This document shows, one piece after another, positions 25,401-34,278 of a DNA stretch of 64,000 bases (positions within the stretch are counted from its first letter, which is position 1; each line of letters starts with the position of its first letter). Both the position numbers and the translations under genes were made by a program. Source of the DNA: CAYVQF01 sp964454015. GTDB lineage: Bacteria; Myxococcota_A; Bradymonadia; UBA4248. A model generated the notes under the pieces. That model was not told the origin of the DNA. It did no database searches and was given only the letters and a program-made list of their open reading frames with translations. The DNA lies in contig CAYVQF010000020.1 in NCBI GenBank assembly GCA_964454015.1, positions 19,493 through 83,492 of the forward strand, given 5' to 3'.

Positions 25401-26033
25401 GGCAAAATCGATATCGTCGGCTTTGACGCTTGCCTCATGGGCATGTGGGAAATCGCCGAGGCGACAGCCCCCTTCGCCGACTACCTCGTCGCGTCATCAG
25501 AGACCGAGCCCGCCCCCGGCTGGTCATACCATGCGTTCCTCCCCCAGCTCACGGCCAACCCGACTATGAGCGCCGTCACCCTGGGTCAGGCCATCATTGA
25601 CAGCTACCATGCGGAGTCCAGCCGCAACGCGACCCTCGCCATGACCGATCTCAACACCGTCGACCCCTTGGCCACGGCGCTCACCAACTTTGCCAACGCC
25701 ATGATGGCCAACCCCAGCTATTACAGCACCTTGCGGAGCATTCGCAGTCAGACCCAGGATTTCTACGAGTCCGACTACCGCGATCTCCGCGACTTCACCG
25801 AACGGGTCTCGGCACGCTCCGGCGTCCCAGCAGACATCAAAGCCGCCGCTGATGCGCTCCTCCTTCAACTCGATAGCTCCATCGTGTATAATCGCGCCCA
25901 GTCCGATTACCCTGGCGCCCATGGTCTGGCCATTTATTTTCCTGCGTCCTCACCAGACCCCGATTACAGCTATGGCCAAGGCGCCGTGTGGAGCCAACGC
26001 ACGACATGGGACGAGTTCCTCCGTAGCCTCTAG
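22494..26033 (+). CDS. lipoprotein with EGF-like repeats, PPC-like domains and C-terminal clostripain (C11) protease
   Basis: An 1179-residue lipoprotein starting MGSTFRALCIAACLIALSAC (lipobox LSAC, Cys20). About seven EGF-like units (25-430) each carry a signature like CAxGYQDxDGDGxC, possibly binding Ca2+. Two PPC-like beta domains (about 445-555 and 615-735) contain RVYAIDV or RVYGFFL and YLRRxC. They are separated by and followed by further EGF-like segments. The final domain (about 825-1179) is peptidase family C11 (PF03415): FIVFLNADNNLE, IMWNHGDGW with His923 and GFDACLMG with Cys980 as the catalytic dyad. C11 enzymes cleave after Arg or Lys and often self-process. The first ATG giving a leader peptide was taken as start. 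A surface protease with adhesive arms is the likely role. Confidence 0.9.
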   Translation: MGSTFRALCIAACLIALSACDDDGPTPSTCAETHCPTHATCVDDSGGARCLCLPGYDGDQCDQCAPGYQDHDQDQVCRPTCTDTLCHGGTCDDASGTVRCTCPLSRTGTHCEDCAEGYQDHDGDGHCRPDCAQADLTCSARQVCDDASGEAQCACVLGYAGDGCLDCAPGWQDNAGTGECRIGCELADIACGPHGRCSDATGYIGCACDPGYAGNRCQLCANHWQDHDTDGLCTEACTHPELSCGHGTCDDTSGTALCLCDEGYTGVGCSECADQWQDNDGDGLCAPACAPEHADCHGHGTCDDTSGQILCACDPAYVGTHCDTCAHGYQDNDGDGTCLPTCANMPLPCGANSTCSDLSGEATCTCFPAYTGPNCDQCATGYQDHDGDGVCSPSCANLGYTCSGKGTCSDASGTARCVCDAGYVNAGPNLCVINGTGVDCSSPLWLDLGAGTITGNTQGAGNHAAPSCQSNHGQERVYAIDVPETLTIEAVVSGFDTVMYLRRVCNDPATEIACDDDGGPGTGSRIVATLEPGTAYLFVDGYGSAAGAFTLTLQVQCPSGKLFDPASATCVPDPCVPNPCHELNRNLCNPLPPASFTCECNPGYSLQGSQCVANVNPSGNTCADVIALPTGVSGSVTGSTASAANSTTGTCGGTGPDRVYGFFLSEAMRVSLTVDGYDSVIYLRRQCDKSQSEVTCNDDYDGYGGGSRIIANLDAGAYYLWVDSYSSGGAYTLTYGMHANPCNADPCPGTPECQASADWSTYACVCPLGMLPHGATCVDDPCDPNPCTQSHKTKCVPDLPGAYTCACNIGYIPDGAGGCVMDPNANEWAFIVFLNADNNLESYGYEDVDEMCVAGSTPYVHIVALFDTYDGPANVIYVQQGSYDIVANWGEADMGDWQTLRDFGVWAVENYPARHYAFIMWNHGDGWKKRAPHPILKGFSNDDHGSYDGISISNGDYARAMGAITQALGGKIDIVGFDACLMGMWEIAEATAPFADYLVASSETEPAPGWSYHAFLPQLTANPTMSAVTLGQAIIDSYHAESSRNATLAMTDLNTVDPLATALTNFANAMMANPSYYSTLRSIRSQTQDFYESDYRDLRDFTERVSARSGVPADIKAAADALLLQLDSSIVYNRAQSDYPGAHGLAIYFPASSPDPDYSYGQGAVWSQRTTWDEFLRSL

Positions 26034-26098
26034 CACCCCTCGCCTCTCTCTTCTTTCCCCAACACCATCGGGGGCCCCCCGTGGGTGATGCACCATAG

Positions 26099-28144
26099 AT
26101 GTCAGAGCACGCTGATCTCCACGCGTTCCTCCTTCGCCTGCGCCCCGAGAACCTCCTCGATGTGGATCTCAGCGACGCCTGCACCTTCCTCCTCGATGAA
26201 ATCGGCGTGGCCCTTGGTCTGCACAGTGCCTGCGCCTACCACCTGCAGGTGGGCGACGGGAGCGAACGCCTTGGGCACTGGCAACAGAACGCCTCACAAC
26301 CCGACCGAGTCAGTCACCGCGCCATCGCTCCCTTTCTGCCATGGTGGAAAGCCGTGGCCCAACACAAACATCCGCTCCACTTCCCTGCACAGCGCCACCT
26401 CTGCCCTGCCGCCCTCATCGACGCCCTCAGCTCCCCCGAGCCCCATGCGCTGTTGCTCTTGCCTGTCTCCTGTCATGGCAAGGTAGTCCTCGCCTTTTTC
26501 TTCATTAAATCGGCCTATCACGCCGAGTGGCAGCCCGAGGAAGAGCTCCTCATACGCTATGCCCTAGACACCCTGGCGCGCAGTCTGGAGTACATCCAGG
26601 TCCAAAAAGAACGCCAAGAGGCCGTTCAGAATCTCAAGAACGCCATGGAGCAGGCCAGCGCTGCCCTGCAAGCGAAGGACGATTTCCTCGCCAAGGTCAG
26701 CCACGAGATCCGCACCCCCATGTCGGCCATCATGGGCTACTCCGATCTGCTCGCCTCACCGACCCCTGCCAAGGATGCAGGGGTCACCTCAGGGACCGCT
26801 CCGCCGCCCACAGAGATCGCCGCCGCCATCCGACGCAACGCCGAGCATCTCCTCGCCTTGGTCAACGATGTGCTGGACATCTCCAAGATCGCCTCGGGCC
26901 ACATGCGCCTGGCCGAAGAGAGATGCAACCTCTTCGAAGTGATCGAAGACGTCGCCACGACTCTCCGCTTCCATGCGCAAGAAAAGCTCCTGGCCTTTCA
27001 GGTGGGCATTCACCCCAACGTGCCGCAGAGCATTCGCACCGATCCCGTCCGTTTGCGCCAAATTCTCCTCAATTTGGCCACCAACGCCATCAAGTTCACC
27101 CCGCAAGGCCGGGTCGACCTCCAGGTCTATCTCGAACGCCAGACCTCTCAGCTCCGCTTCGACGTCATCGATACGGGGATCGGCATCCCCAAGGAACGCA
27201 TGGCCGATCTCTTCACCCCCTTCACCCAGCTCCACGCCGATACCCATCGCACCCAGGGAACGGGCCTGGGTTTGAGCATCTCGGGCCAGTTAGCGTGCCT
27301 CTTGGGTGGTTCCATCAAGGCCACCTCCAAGCCCGGTGAGGGGAGCACCTTCAGCCTCATCATCCCCTGCACCGTCGACGCCACCCCGATCCCAGGGCTG
27401 GCAGAGCGCCCAGCCACCCGCCCCCGCATGGCCCTCCCTGAAGGGGCGCTTCGCGGGCGCAAAGTCCTCTTGGTCGACGACGGCCCGGACAACCAGCGCA
27501 TCATCACATTTTACCTGCATCGTGTCGGCGCTGAGGTCGTTGGCGTGAGCAACGGCGAAGAGGCCGTGCGCGAAACCCTGCGCGCTCAGCGTGAGAGCGC
27601 ACCCTATGACCTCATCCTGATGGACATGATGATGCCCATCATGGACGGCTACGCCGCGACCCGACGCTTGCGCGCGTCTCAGGTCACCACCCCCATCGTC
27701 GCCCTGACGGCCTACGCCATGCTCGACGATCGCAACAAGGCCCTCGAAGCGGGTTGCGACGAGTACATCTCCAAGCCCATCGATCCGCGCCACTTCTTCG
27801 ACCTCCTGCTGAGCTTGCTGCCGCCAGTGGCCCCCTCCCCCACGCCCCAAGCGGAGGTCGACGAAGCCGTCGGGGCCGACTTGGCGAGCTTCCATGCCTG
27901 CCTGCCACAACTGCAGCAACACCTCCGCATCTGTATGCGCGACAGAGACATCAGCGGGCTGGTCCAGACCTGTAACAACCTGCGTCAGCAGGCCACGCAT
28001 CTGAAGCACCACGCCATCGCCCACAGCGCCGCGGCCAGCGAGGATCACCTCGAGAGTGGTGGCCTCAACCCAGCGGCGCAGCAATCGCTGCAAGACCTCC
28101 TGGCCCACCTCGACGCCGTGACCAGCGCCATCCCTATCAACTGA
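26099..28144 (+). CDS. hybrid sensor histidine kinase with receiver domain
   Basis: A 681-residue soluble protein. Residues 1-160 look like a GAF-type sensor (no membrane segment), then a short coiled coil leads to HisKA with SHEIRTPMSAIMGYSDLL (phospho-acceptor His202). The HATPase_c domain has the N box LNLATNAIKFTPQG, G1 DTGIGIPKERM and G2 GTGLGLSISGQLA. The receiver (about 455-575) has VLLVDDGPDNQ, phospho-acceptor Asp509 in LMDMMMPIMDG, then ALTAYAM and the conserved Lys in EYISKPID. The last 100 residues are helical and could be an HPt-like or partner-binding part, although no clear HPt His motif was found. It follows the protease gene by 65 bases. Signal and target are unknown. Confidence 0.92.
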   Translation: MSEHADLHAFLLRLRPENLLDVDLSDACTFLLDEIGVALGLHSACAYHLQVGDGSERLGHWQQNASQPDRVSHRAIAPFLPWWKAVAQHKHPLHFPAQRHLCPAALIDALSSPEPHALLLLPVSCHGKVVLAFFFIKSAYHAEWQPEEELLIRYALDTLARSLEYIQVQKERQEAVQNLKNAMEQASAALQAKDDFLAKVSHEIRTPMSAIMGYSDLLASPTPAKDAGVTSGTAPPPTEIAAAIRRNAEHLLALVNDVLDISKIASGHMRLAEERCNLFEVIEDVATTLRFHAQEKLLAFQVGIHPNVPQSIRTDPVRLRQILLNLATNAIKFTPQGRVDLQVYLERQTSQLRFDVIDTGIGIPKERMADLFTPFTQLHADTHRTQGTGLGLSISGQLACLLGGSIKATSKPGEGSTFSLIIPCTVDATPIPGLAERPATRPRMALPEGALRGRKVLLVDDGPDNQRIITFYLHRVGAEVVGVSNGEEAVRETLRAQRESAPYDLILMDMMMPIMDGYAATRRLRASQVTTPIVALTAYAMLDDRNKALEAGCDEYISKPIDPRHFFDLLLSLLPPVAPSPTPQAEVDEAVGADLASFHACLPQLQQHLRICMRDRDISGLVQTCNNLRQQATHLKHHAIAHSAAASEDHLESGGLNPAAQQSLQDLLAHLDAVTSAIPIN

Positions 28145-28164
28145 CCCGAGCGCAAGGGCTCGGG
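28145..28164. terminator. hairpin terminator between convergent genes
   Basis: CCCGAGC (28145-28151) pairs with GCTCGGG (28158-28164) around GCAAGG, directly after the hybrid kinase stop. A T5 run follows 14 bases later, so it may serve both converging genes. Confidence 0.55.
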
Positions 28165-28181
28165 CGTGACCTCAGGGTTTT

Positions 28182-29312
28182 TCACTCAAAGTTGAGGACC
28201 AAGTCATAAGTCTGCGGGCCATCGATGTTGCTGGCGAAGTCATCGACGAAGAGCCAGTAGGCCCCCGCGGGAAGCGCTTCGACATCCATCCATACCGCCG
28301 ACACCCCAGGGGTATAACCACAGGCGATCTGCGAATCCCGGTCGCCACAGTGCCGGCGCAGGTAAACCCCAACCTTGGAGTCGCTCGGCTCAGTGGGTGT
28401 GACCTGAATGGTCAAACGACCGCGCTTGGCCACGGCGAAGCCGAAAATGTTCTCCTTGCCGAGGGAGCTGATGGCATCGTTGGGGCAATCGTACTGTCGC
28501 CAGTAGGTCCCAGAAGCACCCGTCGCCGTGTCGCCGCTGAAGCTCACCGTGCCCGTGCTCAGATCGAGCAGGCGCGGTACCTGCCCAGCACACTGGGGCG
28601 TCACGATCGCCTCGGCCTTGATGCGAAAACGCCCTGGGGGGTGATTCGCGTCAGCGAAATCGTCGACCACCACATAGTGTGACCCAGTCCCAAGCAGCAC
28701 ATCTTTGGAAAAGCGCCCCCCTGGATTGGCGCTCCCGCCACAGGCGCTGTGGGCCTCGGTCTCACTCGCGGCACAAGTGCCGCGAATATAGAGCCCAAAG
28801 TAGGTGATATCGATGGGATCCACGCTGAAACGCACCATGGTGGGTGCCTCTAGGGTCAACAAAAAGACCGTCTCCGGTCCATAGGGCGTCAAGTTGGCAT
28901 AGGCGTCAGCACAGCCGCGTTGCCAAGTCATGTTGGCGTTGTCCGTGCGGGTGGTCGAAATCAGCGTCGCACCCAAGGTCATGGCTAGCGGCTCAGCGCA
29001 CGTCCCGATGGGGGGGGGCGCCAAACACTCGCCGGCTTCACAGCCATGCTGACAGGTCGTCTCCGTCTGCCACAGGCCCTCGACACAGGACTGCAGGACG
29101 GATAACACGCAACGGGTGGCCCCGCTCACACAGTCCCCGGGCAGGAGCTCCTCCGCAGCATCAGGCGTGACGCTACCGTCGTCTGCTTCGCCATCTGGGG
29201 TCTCCAACTCGCTCGTATCTCTGACGGGATCCACCTCATGGGCACCCGTACAGGCCCAGGCCAAGAGAGAGAGGGACACCAGCCATAACCACTCGTAGCT
29301 CACTCTCACCAT
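28182..29312 (-). CDS. lipoprotein with two PPC-like beta domains
   Basis: A 376-residue protein with leader MVRVSYEWLWLVSLSLLAWAC (lipobox AWAC, Cys21) and an acidic linker. A small Cys-rich segment (60-97: GDCVSGATRCVLSVLQSC, CQHGCEAGEC) follows. Two PPC-like domains (about 100-235 and 240-376) contain the pattern VYLRRHC or LYIRGTC and YWLFVDDF or HYVVVDDF. Similar domains occur in the clostripain-type protease at 22494. Such domains are common in secreted myxobacterial proteins, where they bind or stabilise. It starts 42 bases after the Ser/Thr kinase gene and is probably in its operon. No enzymatic motif is seen. Confidence 0.85.
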   Translation of the reverse strand: MVRVSYEWLWLVSLSLLAWACTGAHEVDPVRDTSELETPDGEADDGSVTPDAAEELLPGDCVSGATRCVLSVLQSCVEGLWQTETTCQHGCEAGECLAPPPIGTCAEPLAMTLGATLISTTRTDNANMTWQRGCADAYANLTPYGPETVFLLTLEAPTMVRFSVDPIDITYFGLYIRGTCAASETEAHSACGGSANPGGRFSKDVLLGTGSHYVVVDDFADANHPPGRFRIKAEAIVTPQCAGQVPRLLDLSTGTVSFSGDTATGASGTYWRQYDCPNDAISSLGKENIFGFAVAKRGRLTIQVTPTEPSDSKVGVYLRRHCGDRDSQIACGYTPGVSAVWMDVEALPAGAYWLFVDDFASNIDGPQTYDLVLNFE

Positions 29313-29354
29313 CGCGCTGCCCTCCTCTACGCCCCGTACAAGCCCCCACGCTGC

Positions 29355-30773
29355 TCACAGCAACCACAATAGCAGACCCACCACCAACGTCAGCAGCGAC
29401 AAGGTCCCTCCAATCACCAGCAGCCACAAGGTGGTGCGGCTGCCAGATGCGGCGATGGGTATGGGCTGCGGCATCAGATCGGGTTGGGAAAAGGCCGACT
29501 GCCTGGGCGGCGGGAGCGCCCCCGTCGCGACCGAGGGCAGCAATTCGTTCAAGCTGGGCGCCGCCTTGGCAGCAGCCGGCGCCGGCGCTGGCGCCGTGGC
29601 CGCACGCGCCGCCGCATCCACCGAAGGCAAGTCCAAGCCACTCAACGGATCGTCGTCGAGGAGAGACACGGGCGCGCTCCCTGCCTTCTCTGCCGCTGAC
29701 GCATCGGCCCCGTCGAAAATGAAATCGGACAGGGCCAACCCCGGCTTGGGCGGCGCGCTCACGGGCGCCTTGGCCGGGGCTGCCGCCACCGGTGGCGCCA
29801 CCGCCGCAGGTGCCACCGCCGCTGGCGCTGGCGCTTCGACCTCAGCGGGCTTCGCCGCCACCGGCAGCGACAGCAAACCCCCAGCCATGAGGTTATCCAA
29901 GGACATGGCCAAGGTCTCACCCGCCTCGGGCGCCGTGGACTCGGACTCCTCGATATCTTCCAAGACCGCGGCGGCGTCGTGATAGCGCGCCAAGGGGTTG
30001 CGCTCCATCATCCGCTCGAGGGTGCGCCAGATGGGCAAGACCACCACGCCTAGCTCGGGCTGCTCAGGTGCCCCCCCCACCTGAGCGCTGACCGTCGCGA
30101 GCTGAGTATCGCCCTGGTAGGCCGGGGTACCCGTCAGCATCCTGTAGGCCATCAACCCAATGGCATAAATATCGACCGAAGGCGTCGCCGCCTCACCGCT
30201 GAGCAGCTCTGGTGCCAGATAGCCCGGCGTACCCACCAGGTTGGCCGCCCCGGGAAAAGCGCGCTGAATCTCTCCGTCTAGACGCGCCGCGAGCCCAAAA
30301 TCGATGATTTTGCAGCGGTCACCGGGCATGACCAGCACGTGGCCCGGCTTGAGGTCCTGATGAACCACGCCATGCATGTGGGTGAAGCCAACGACCCGCA
30401 CGAGCTGAGCGATGAGCTCGCTCACCCGCGCCGCGGCCATCTCCCCTTCTCGCACCATGATCTGCTCCAGGGATTCCCCAGCCACCCACTCACGCACCAT
30501 GAAGACCAAGTTGCCATGGGTCCCCCCCCCCAAGACTTTGGCAACCCCCGGATGCGACTCCCGCAACTGCGACAGGGTATCGCGAAAGCGGTCGCCAATC
30601 ATCGCATCGGCACCCACGCTGGGGTGGAGCACTTTGACGGCCACTTCGGTCCCCATCTCCTTGTCGTGACCGCGGAAGACCACGCCACAACGCCCTTGGC
30701 CGCAGACCTCGGTCAATAAATAACGTCCCCCCAACTCCGCGCCGGGCTGAACCAAGTCCAGGACCTCTGCCAT
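29355..30773 (-). CDS. tail-anchored Hanks-type Ser/Thr protein kinase, atypical catalytic loop
   Basis: A 472-residue protein. The kinase domain (about 15-275) has Gly-rich loop GQGRCGVVFRG (25-35), VAVKVL with Lys47, IIDFGLA with Asp158 and GTPGYLAPELL. The catalytic loop reads HGVVHQDLKPGHVL: Asp140 and Lys142 are kept, but the Arg of HRD is Gln and the metal-binding Asn is His145. An Ala/Pro-rich linker (300-440) and a final membrane segment (447-472: LWLLVIGGTLSLLTLVVGLL) place the kinase in the cytoplasm, tethered to the membrane by its tail. The His-for-Asn change may reduce activity. A G10 tract encodes GlyGlyGly at 82-84. A PPC-like lipoprotein gene follows. Confidence 0.92.
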   Translation of the reverse strand: MAEVLDLVQPGAELGGRYLLTEVCGQGRCGVVFRGHDKEMGTEVAVKVLHPSVGADAMIGDRFRDTLSQLRESHPGVAKVLGGGTHGNLVFMVREWVAGESLEQIMVREGEMAAARVSELIAQLVRVVGFTHMHGVVHQDLKPGHVLVMPGDRCKIIDFGLAARLDGEIQRAFPGAANLVGTPGYLAPELLSGEAATPSVDIYAIGLMAYRMLTGTPAYQGDTQLATVSAQVGGAPEQPELGVVVLPIWRTLERMMERNPLARYHDAAAVLEDIEESESTAPEAGETLAMSLDNLMAGGLLSLPVAAKPAEVEAPAPAAVAPAAVAPPVAAAPAKAPVSAPPKPGLALSDFIFDGADASAAEKAGSAPVSLLDDDPLSGLDLPSVDAAARAATAPAPAPAAAKAAPSLNELLPSVATGALPPPRQSAFSQPDLMPQPIPIAASGSRTTLWLLVIGGTLSLLTLVVGLLLWLL

Positions 30774-30823
30774 GCTCTGCTCCCTTCAAGGGCCTAGGAC
30801 GTCGCAGCTAGGCCACCTGGGCT

Positions 30824-30852
30824 AATCTAATGGGCAAGGGCCGCCATGACAA
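30824..30852 (-). promoter_or_regulatory. candidate sigma70-like promoter of the Ser/Thr kinase gene
   Basis: Read on the minus strand, TTGTCA (complement of 30847-30852) and TAGATT (complement of 30824-30829) are 17 bases apart. They end 50 bases before the kinase ATG. Confidence 0.5.
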
Positions 30853-30903
30853 CACTTTCCCTTGCCCACACCACCGCAAGCAGCGCGCCTCCAGCAGCAC
30901 CTT

Positions 30904-33900
30904 TCAGTTCGTCGGCACACAAATGTTGTTGGCATCACAGCGATAACCCGAGGCGCAGCTCCCCCCGGTCTGGCATCGCACGAAATCTCGGCGCTGGCCA
31001 AAAGCCCCCAGCCGCCCCTCGACACCCGAGGCGCCACTACCCACCGACGGCCCACCGGCACCACCGGCGCCGCCCGTGGGCACACCCGCCTCGAGCACCA
31101 CCGTGTTGTTGGTCACCACCGCCACCGTGTCGACGTTCAGTCCCACCACATCGAATGAGGGCCCCCCAGCACCGCCACCGCCACCGCCGCCAGGTCCACC
31201 GTTGCCGCCGTCGCCGCCCCGGCCCCCTTGCGACGCAATCCACGACGCCGCACCGCCGCCAAAGCCGCCACGCCCGCCAATGCCACCCATGCCCCCAAAG
31301 CCTCCGTTGCCCCCTTTACCCCCTTGCCCACGCACAATCTCGTTGTGGCGCAAGGTCGGCAAGGTCAAGGCGCTGGCACCGGTGTTGGCGATCACTATCG
31401 CCAACGACGCGCCCCCTTGGCGTCCGGCCAGCCCCCCCCGACCACCACAGCCACCGGCGCCGCCGCCACCACCCGAAGGACCCAGCTCAAAGTCCTGACA
31501 GTCGAAGGGCGAGGTCGTGTACTGTGCCGTGCCCCCCCCGGCGCCGCCACCGCCACCAGCGACACCATCCGTGCCGCGCACACCATCCACCGCCCGATCC
31601 GGTGCCGGAACCCATCGCCCAGCGACGAAGGACCCCAACCCTTGGCGTCCACCGGCGCCGCCCTGTCCCGCCGTCCCATCGGCACCATAGCGGCCATCGC
31701 CGCCGACGTTGCTCTGCGGCGCGCTCGGATAACCCGACTCCGTCGCGTGGTGACAACCCGAGCCCGACATGTGGTCGAAGCTCCAATCCCAACCGCCAAG
31801 ACCCTTGTTCGCCGAAGCTTCTCGGTACTCCGCTTGCCCCCCTTGGTTAGTGCTCACCTCGAAGACGGGGCAACGCGAGGTTCCCCCGCGGGTGGCATTG
31901 GACGTGCCACACTGCGCGTTGAGGCCAGCCCGGCCGCCGGCGCGATTCAGCGCTGGGAAGCAGGGCCCCAGCAGGCGCTGGCCGTCGAGGCCGTTGCCCC
32001 CATCGAGGGCCGTGTCGGCCTGCCGGCCGTGACCGGCGGCACCCGAGCTACCGCGCCCGCCATCACCGCCACGGCCGGCGACGATGCGATTGCTGCGCAA
32101 GACCGCGCTGTGGTTGGTGTCCTTGAGGAACACCGCCACCGAAGCTTGCCCATCTTGGTTCTCCGCCGCCGCTGGCATGTCGCGCCCCTCGATGATGAAG
32201 CCCGACATCAGCGTCTGTCCCGTGGTCACGCCTTCCACGGTCACCGTGGCATAGGCCGTCACCCCGCGGACGATGGCCGCGTGCCGCACCACATCGCGGC
32301 TGCGGAAGTCCGCCGAGTATCCGCCGTGCAAGACCACCCCGCGCAGCAAACGGAGATCCTCGTCGTATCGCCCTTCCGCCACCAAGATGTAAGCCTTACC
32401 CGAGCTCGCAAAGGCGCTCAGCGCCGCACCGATGCTCCCAAAGGGCCGGGACAGCGAGCCATCGCCGCCGCTGGCGCCAGCCCGCACGAAGAGCGCGTCG
32501 CCAATGACCCCATCGATGCCATCGCAATTCTCGTCGTGGAAGACATAGCCCGACATGAAATCACCGATCAGATCCGGTGGATCTTGTAAGGTATTCCCCT
32601 GTACTCGGCGACACTCACAGCCATCGTCGCTGCGACCGTTGACATCGACCCATTCGTAAGTGATGCCGCCCTCGGTCTCGCGATGACACGGGCCCATGAC
32701 ACAACGCGGCATCGCCACGCCCGTGTCCTGACACACCCCTTCCGTGTGATGCAGCTCAGGGACCCAGTAGAGAGAGCAGTCGTTGTAACAGAAACCGCAG
32801 TGCTCAGCGCTGTCGTAACGGCCCGTCGCCGGGTTGATGAAGCCCTCGTCGATAATGCCATCACAGTTGTTGTCGTGGCCGTCGCAGATCTCCGTGTTGT
32901 AGTCGGCGATGTTGCAGGTCGACCACGCAAAGCCCTGGGCCGTGGCTTCACAATGCTGAAAGCCCACACAGGTATCGACCAAACAGGATCGGGCCGTGCC
33001 CAAGGCGTCAACGTCACAGAGGCAGGTGTGGCTCACGGGGAGACACTGGAAGGTGCCGTCATAGGCCTCGCACTGATAGCCATCGGGACATCGCGGACCA
33101 TAGGGCGAGTCAGGCGCACAGGAGCGGCCACAGAAGAGCTCGAAACCCGTATCGATGCAGCGCGAGTTGGGCGCCATACAGTCCCGGTCTTCGGCGCAAG
33201 GCAGACACAAGTTCGCCGGCAAAGCCAAGCACGCCAGCCCGTCGCCATAAACGAAGTAGCCCTCAGCGCACGCCACGGCGCGGCATTGCGGTGCCCCGTC
33301 GATGATCTCACAGGCCGTCTCCACGGCGTTGGCGATCACTTTGGCGCAGTCTTTACCACAGGCACCACAGTGCTCCACGTGAACGTAGCGGCCCACCGCG
33401 TCGACAAAGGGATCGTCTATCCCACCGTTGCAATCATCATCGAGGCCGTTACACATCTCGGGCTGCGGCTCCGCGGCGTCGCACAGCCAGCCATCGACGC
33501 CGGCGCAATAAGTCATGCCATGGCAAGTGCCCAGGTCATTGCTCACCGCGCAGGGCTCCCCTTCGAGGCCCTCGTCCACAAAGCCATTGCAATCATCATC
33601 GATGCCGTTGCAGACCTCTGCCGCTGGCACCCGGGCCTGACACTCGCCCCACCCTGCGCTCCCTTCGCAGCGCTCGTATCCGGTGCAGGTACCGAAGGCA
33701 TTCGTCGCCTCACAGCCGCGCACCATCCCGCGGTTCTCTTCCGTGCAGGCACAGCTCTCGTAATCGGGCAGACACTGACGCGCGTTGCCCTGTCCCGGCA
33801 CGTCCCTACAGGTGTAGCCCTCAGGACAGGCCGCGAAGCTACAGTCAGCCGCACAATAGCGCCCATCGCCGATGGGCAGGCACAGGTCAGCGCCACTGAC

Positions 33901-34278
33901 GTTGCACTGGCGATCCTCCAAACAGGGCCCACAGAGTCGGTGCTGGGTCACGGTGCACAGAGCCACCCTAGCCTCTCCGCCGTGGGGATCGGGGACATCC
34001 TGGCACACCCAACCCGGCGGACAACCCAGCGGACACGGATGGGTACAGAAGGCACCCGTAGGATGGCTCAGGCAGTAAGTCGAGCGGCATTGCTCATTGG
34101 CCGTGCACAGCTCCCCGAACTCCTTGAGGCGGCTGCCGTCGTCGGGCGGAATCTCATCGGCCGAGCGCCCACAGCTCACCAAGAGCAAGAGACAGGCTAC
34201 CCAACCCAGCAGGGCTCGCCACCTGGCGCCACGCTGCTCCAACGCCTCACGGCGGCTTGCCTCAAAACACATGCACAT
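30904..34278 (-). CDS. large Cys-rich and Gly-rich lipoprotein with MopE-type motifs and beta-helix-like domain (paralogue B)
   Basis: A 1124-residue protein beginning MCMCFEASRREAL, with lipobox LLVSC near residue 40. The ATG at 34278 (an alternative Met is two codons on) overlaps the 3' end of the upstream paralogue by 17 bases; a longer in-frame start would read through that gene's Gly-rich region. Cys-rich segments contain three MopE-like motifs (CNGIDDDCNGFVDEG, CNGLDDDCNGGIDDP, CDGHDNNCDGIIDEG). A DUF1565/right-handed beta-helix-like part follows (LFVRAGASGGDGS, ILVAEGRYDE, VVLHGGYSADF). A long Gly-rich region and a Cys-rich end (CQTGGSCASGYRCDANNIC) complete it. MopE motifs bind metal in methanotrophs. 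A surface structural or binding role is plausible. It shares its full domain order with its neighbour. Confidence 0.82.
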   Translation of the reverse strand: MCMCFEASRREALEQRGARWRALLGWVACLLLLVSCGRSADEIPPDDGSRLKEFGELCTANEQCRSTYCLSHPTGAFCTHPCPLGCPPGWVCQDVPDPHGGEARVALCTVTQHRLCGPCLEDRQCNVSGADLCLPIGDGRYCAADCSFAACPEGYTCRDVPGQGNARQCLPDYESCACTEENRGMVRGCEATNAFGTCTGYERCEGSAGWGECQARVPAAEVCNGIDDDCNGFVDEGLEGEPCAVSNDLGTCHGMTYCAGVDGWLCDAAEPQPEMCNGLDDDCNGGIDDPFVDAVGRYVHVEHCGACGKDCAKVIANAVETACEIIDGAPQCRAVACAEGYFVYGDGLACLALPANLCLPCAEDRDCMAPNSRCIDTGFELFCGRSCAPDSPYGPRCPDGYQCEAYDGTFQCLPVSHTCLCDVDALGTARSCLVDTCVGFQHCEATAQGFAWSTCNIADYNTEICDGHDNNCDGIIDEGFINPATGRYDSAEHCGFCYNDCSLYWVPELHHTEGVCQDTGVAMPRCVMGPCHRETEGGITYEWVDVNGRSDDGCECRRVQGNTLQDPPDLIGDFMSGYVFHDENCDGIDGVIGDALFVRAGASGGDGSLSRPFGSIGAALSAFASSGKAYILVAEGRYDEDLRLLRGVVLHGGYSADFRSRDVVRHAAIVRGVTAYATVTVEGVTTGQTLMSGFIIEGRDMPAAAENQDGQASVAVFLKDTNHSAVLRSNRIVAGRGGDGGRGSSGAAGHGRQADTALDGGNGLDGQRLLGPCFPALNRAGGRAGLNAQCGTSNATRGGTSRCPVFEVSTNQGGQAEYREASANKGLGGWDWSFDHMSGSGCHHATESGYPSAPQSNVGGDGRYGADGTAGQGGAGGRQGLGSFVAGRWVPAPDRAVDGVRGTDGVAGGGGGAGGGTAQYTTSPFDCQDFELGPSGGGGGAGGCGGRGGLAGRQGGASLAIVIANTGASALTLPTLRHNEIVRGQGGKGGNGGFGGMGGIGGRGGFGGGAASWIASQGGRGGDGGNGGPGGGGGGGAGGPSFDVVGLNVDTVAVVTNNTVVLEAGVPTGGAGGAGGPSVGSGASGVEGRLGAFGQRRDFVRCQTGGSCASGYRCDANNICVPTN

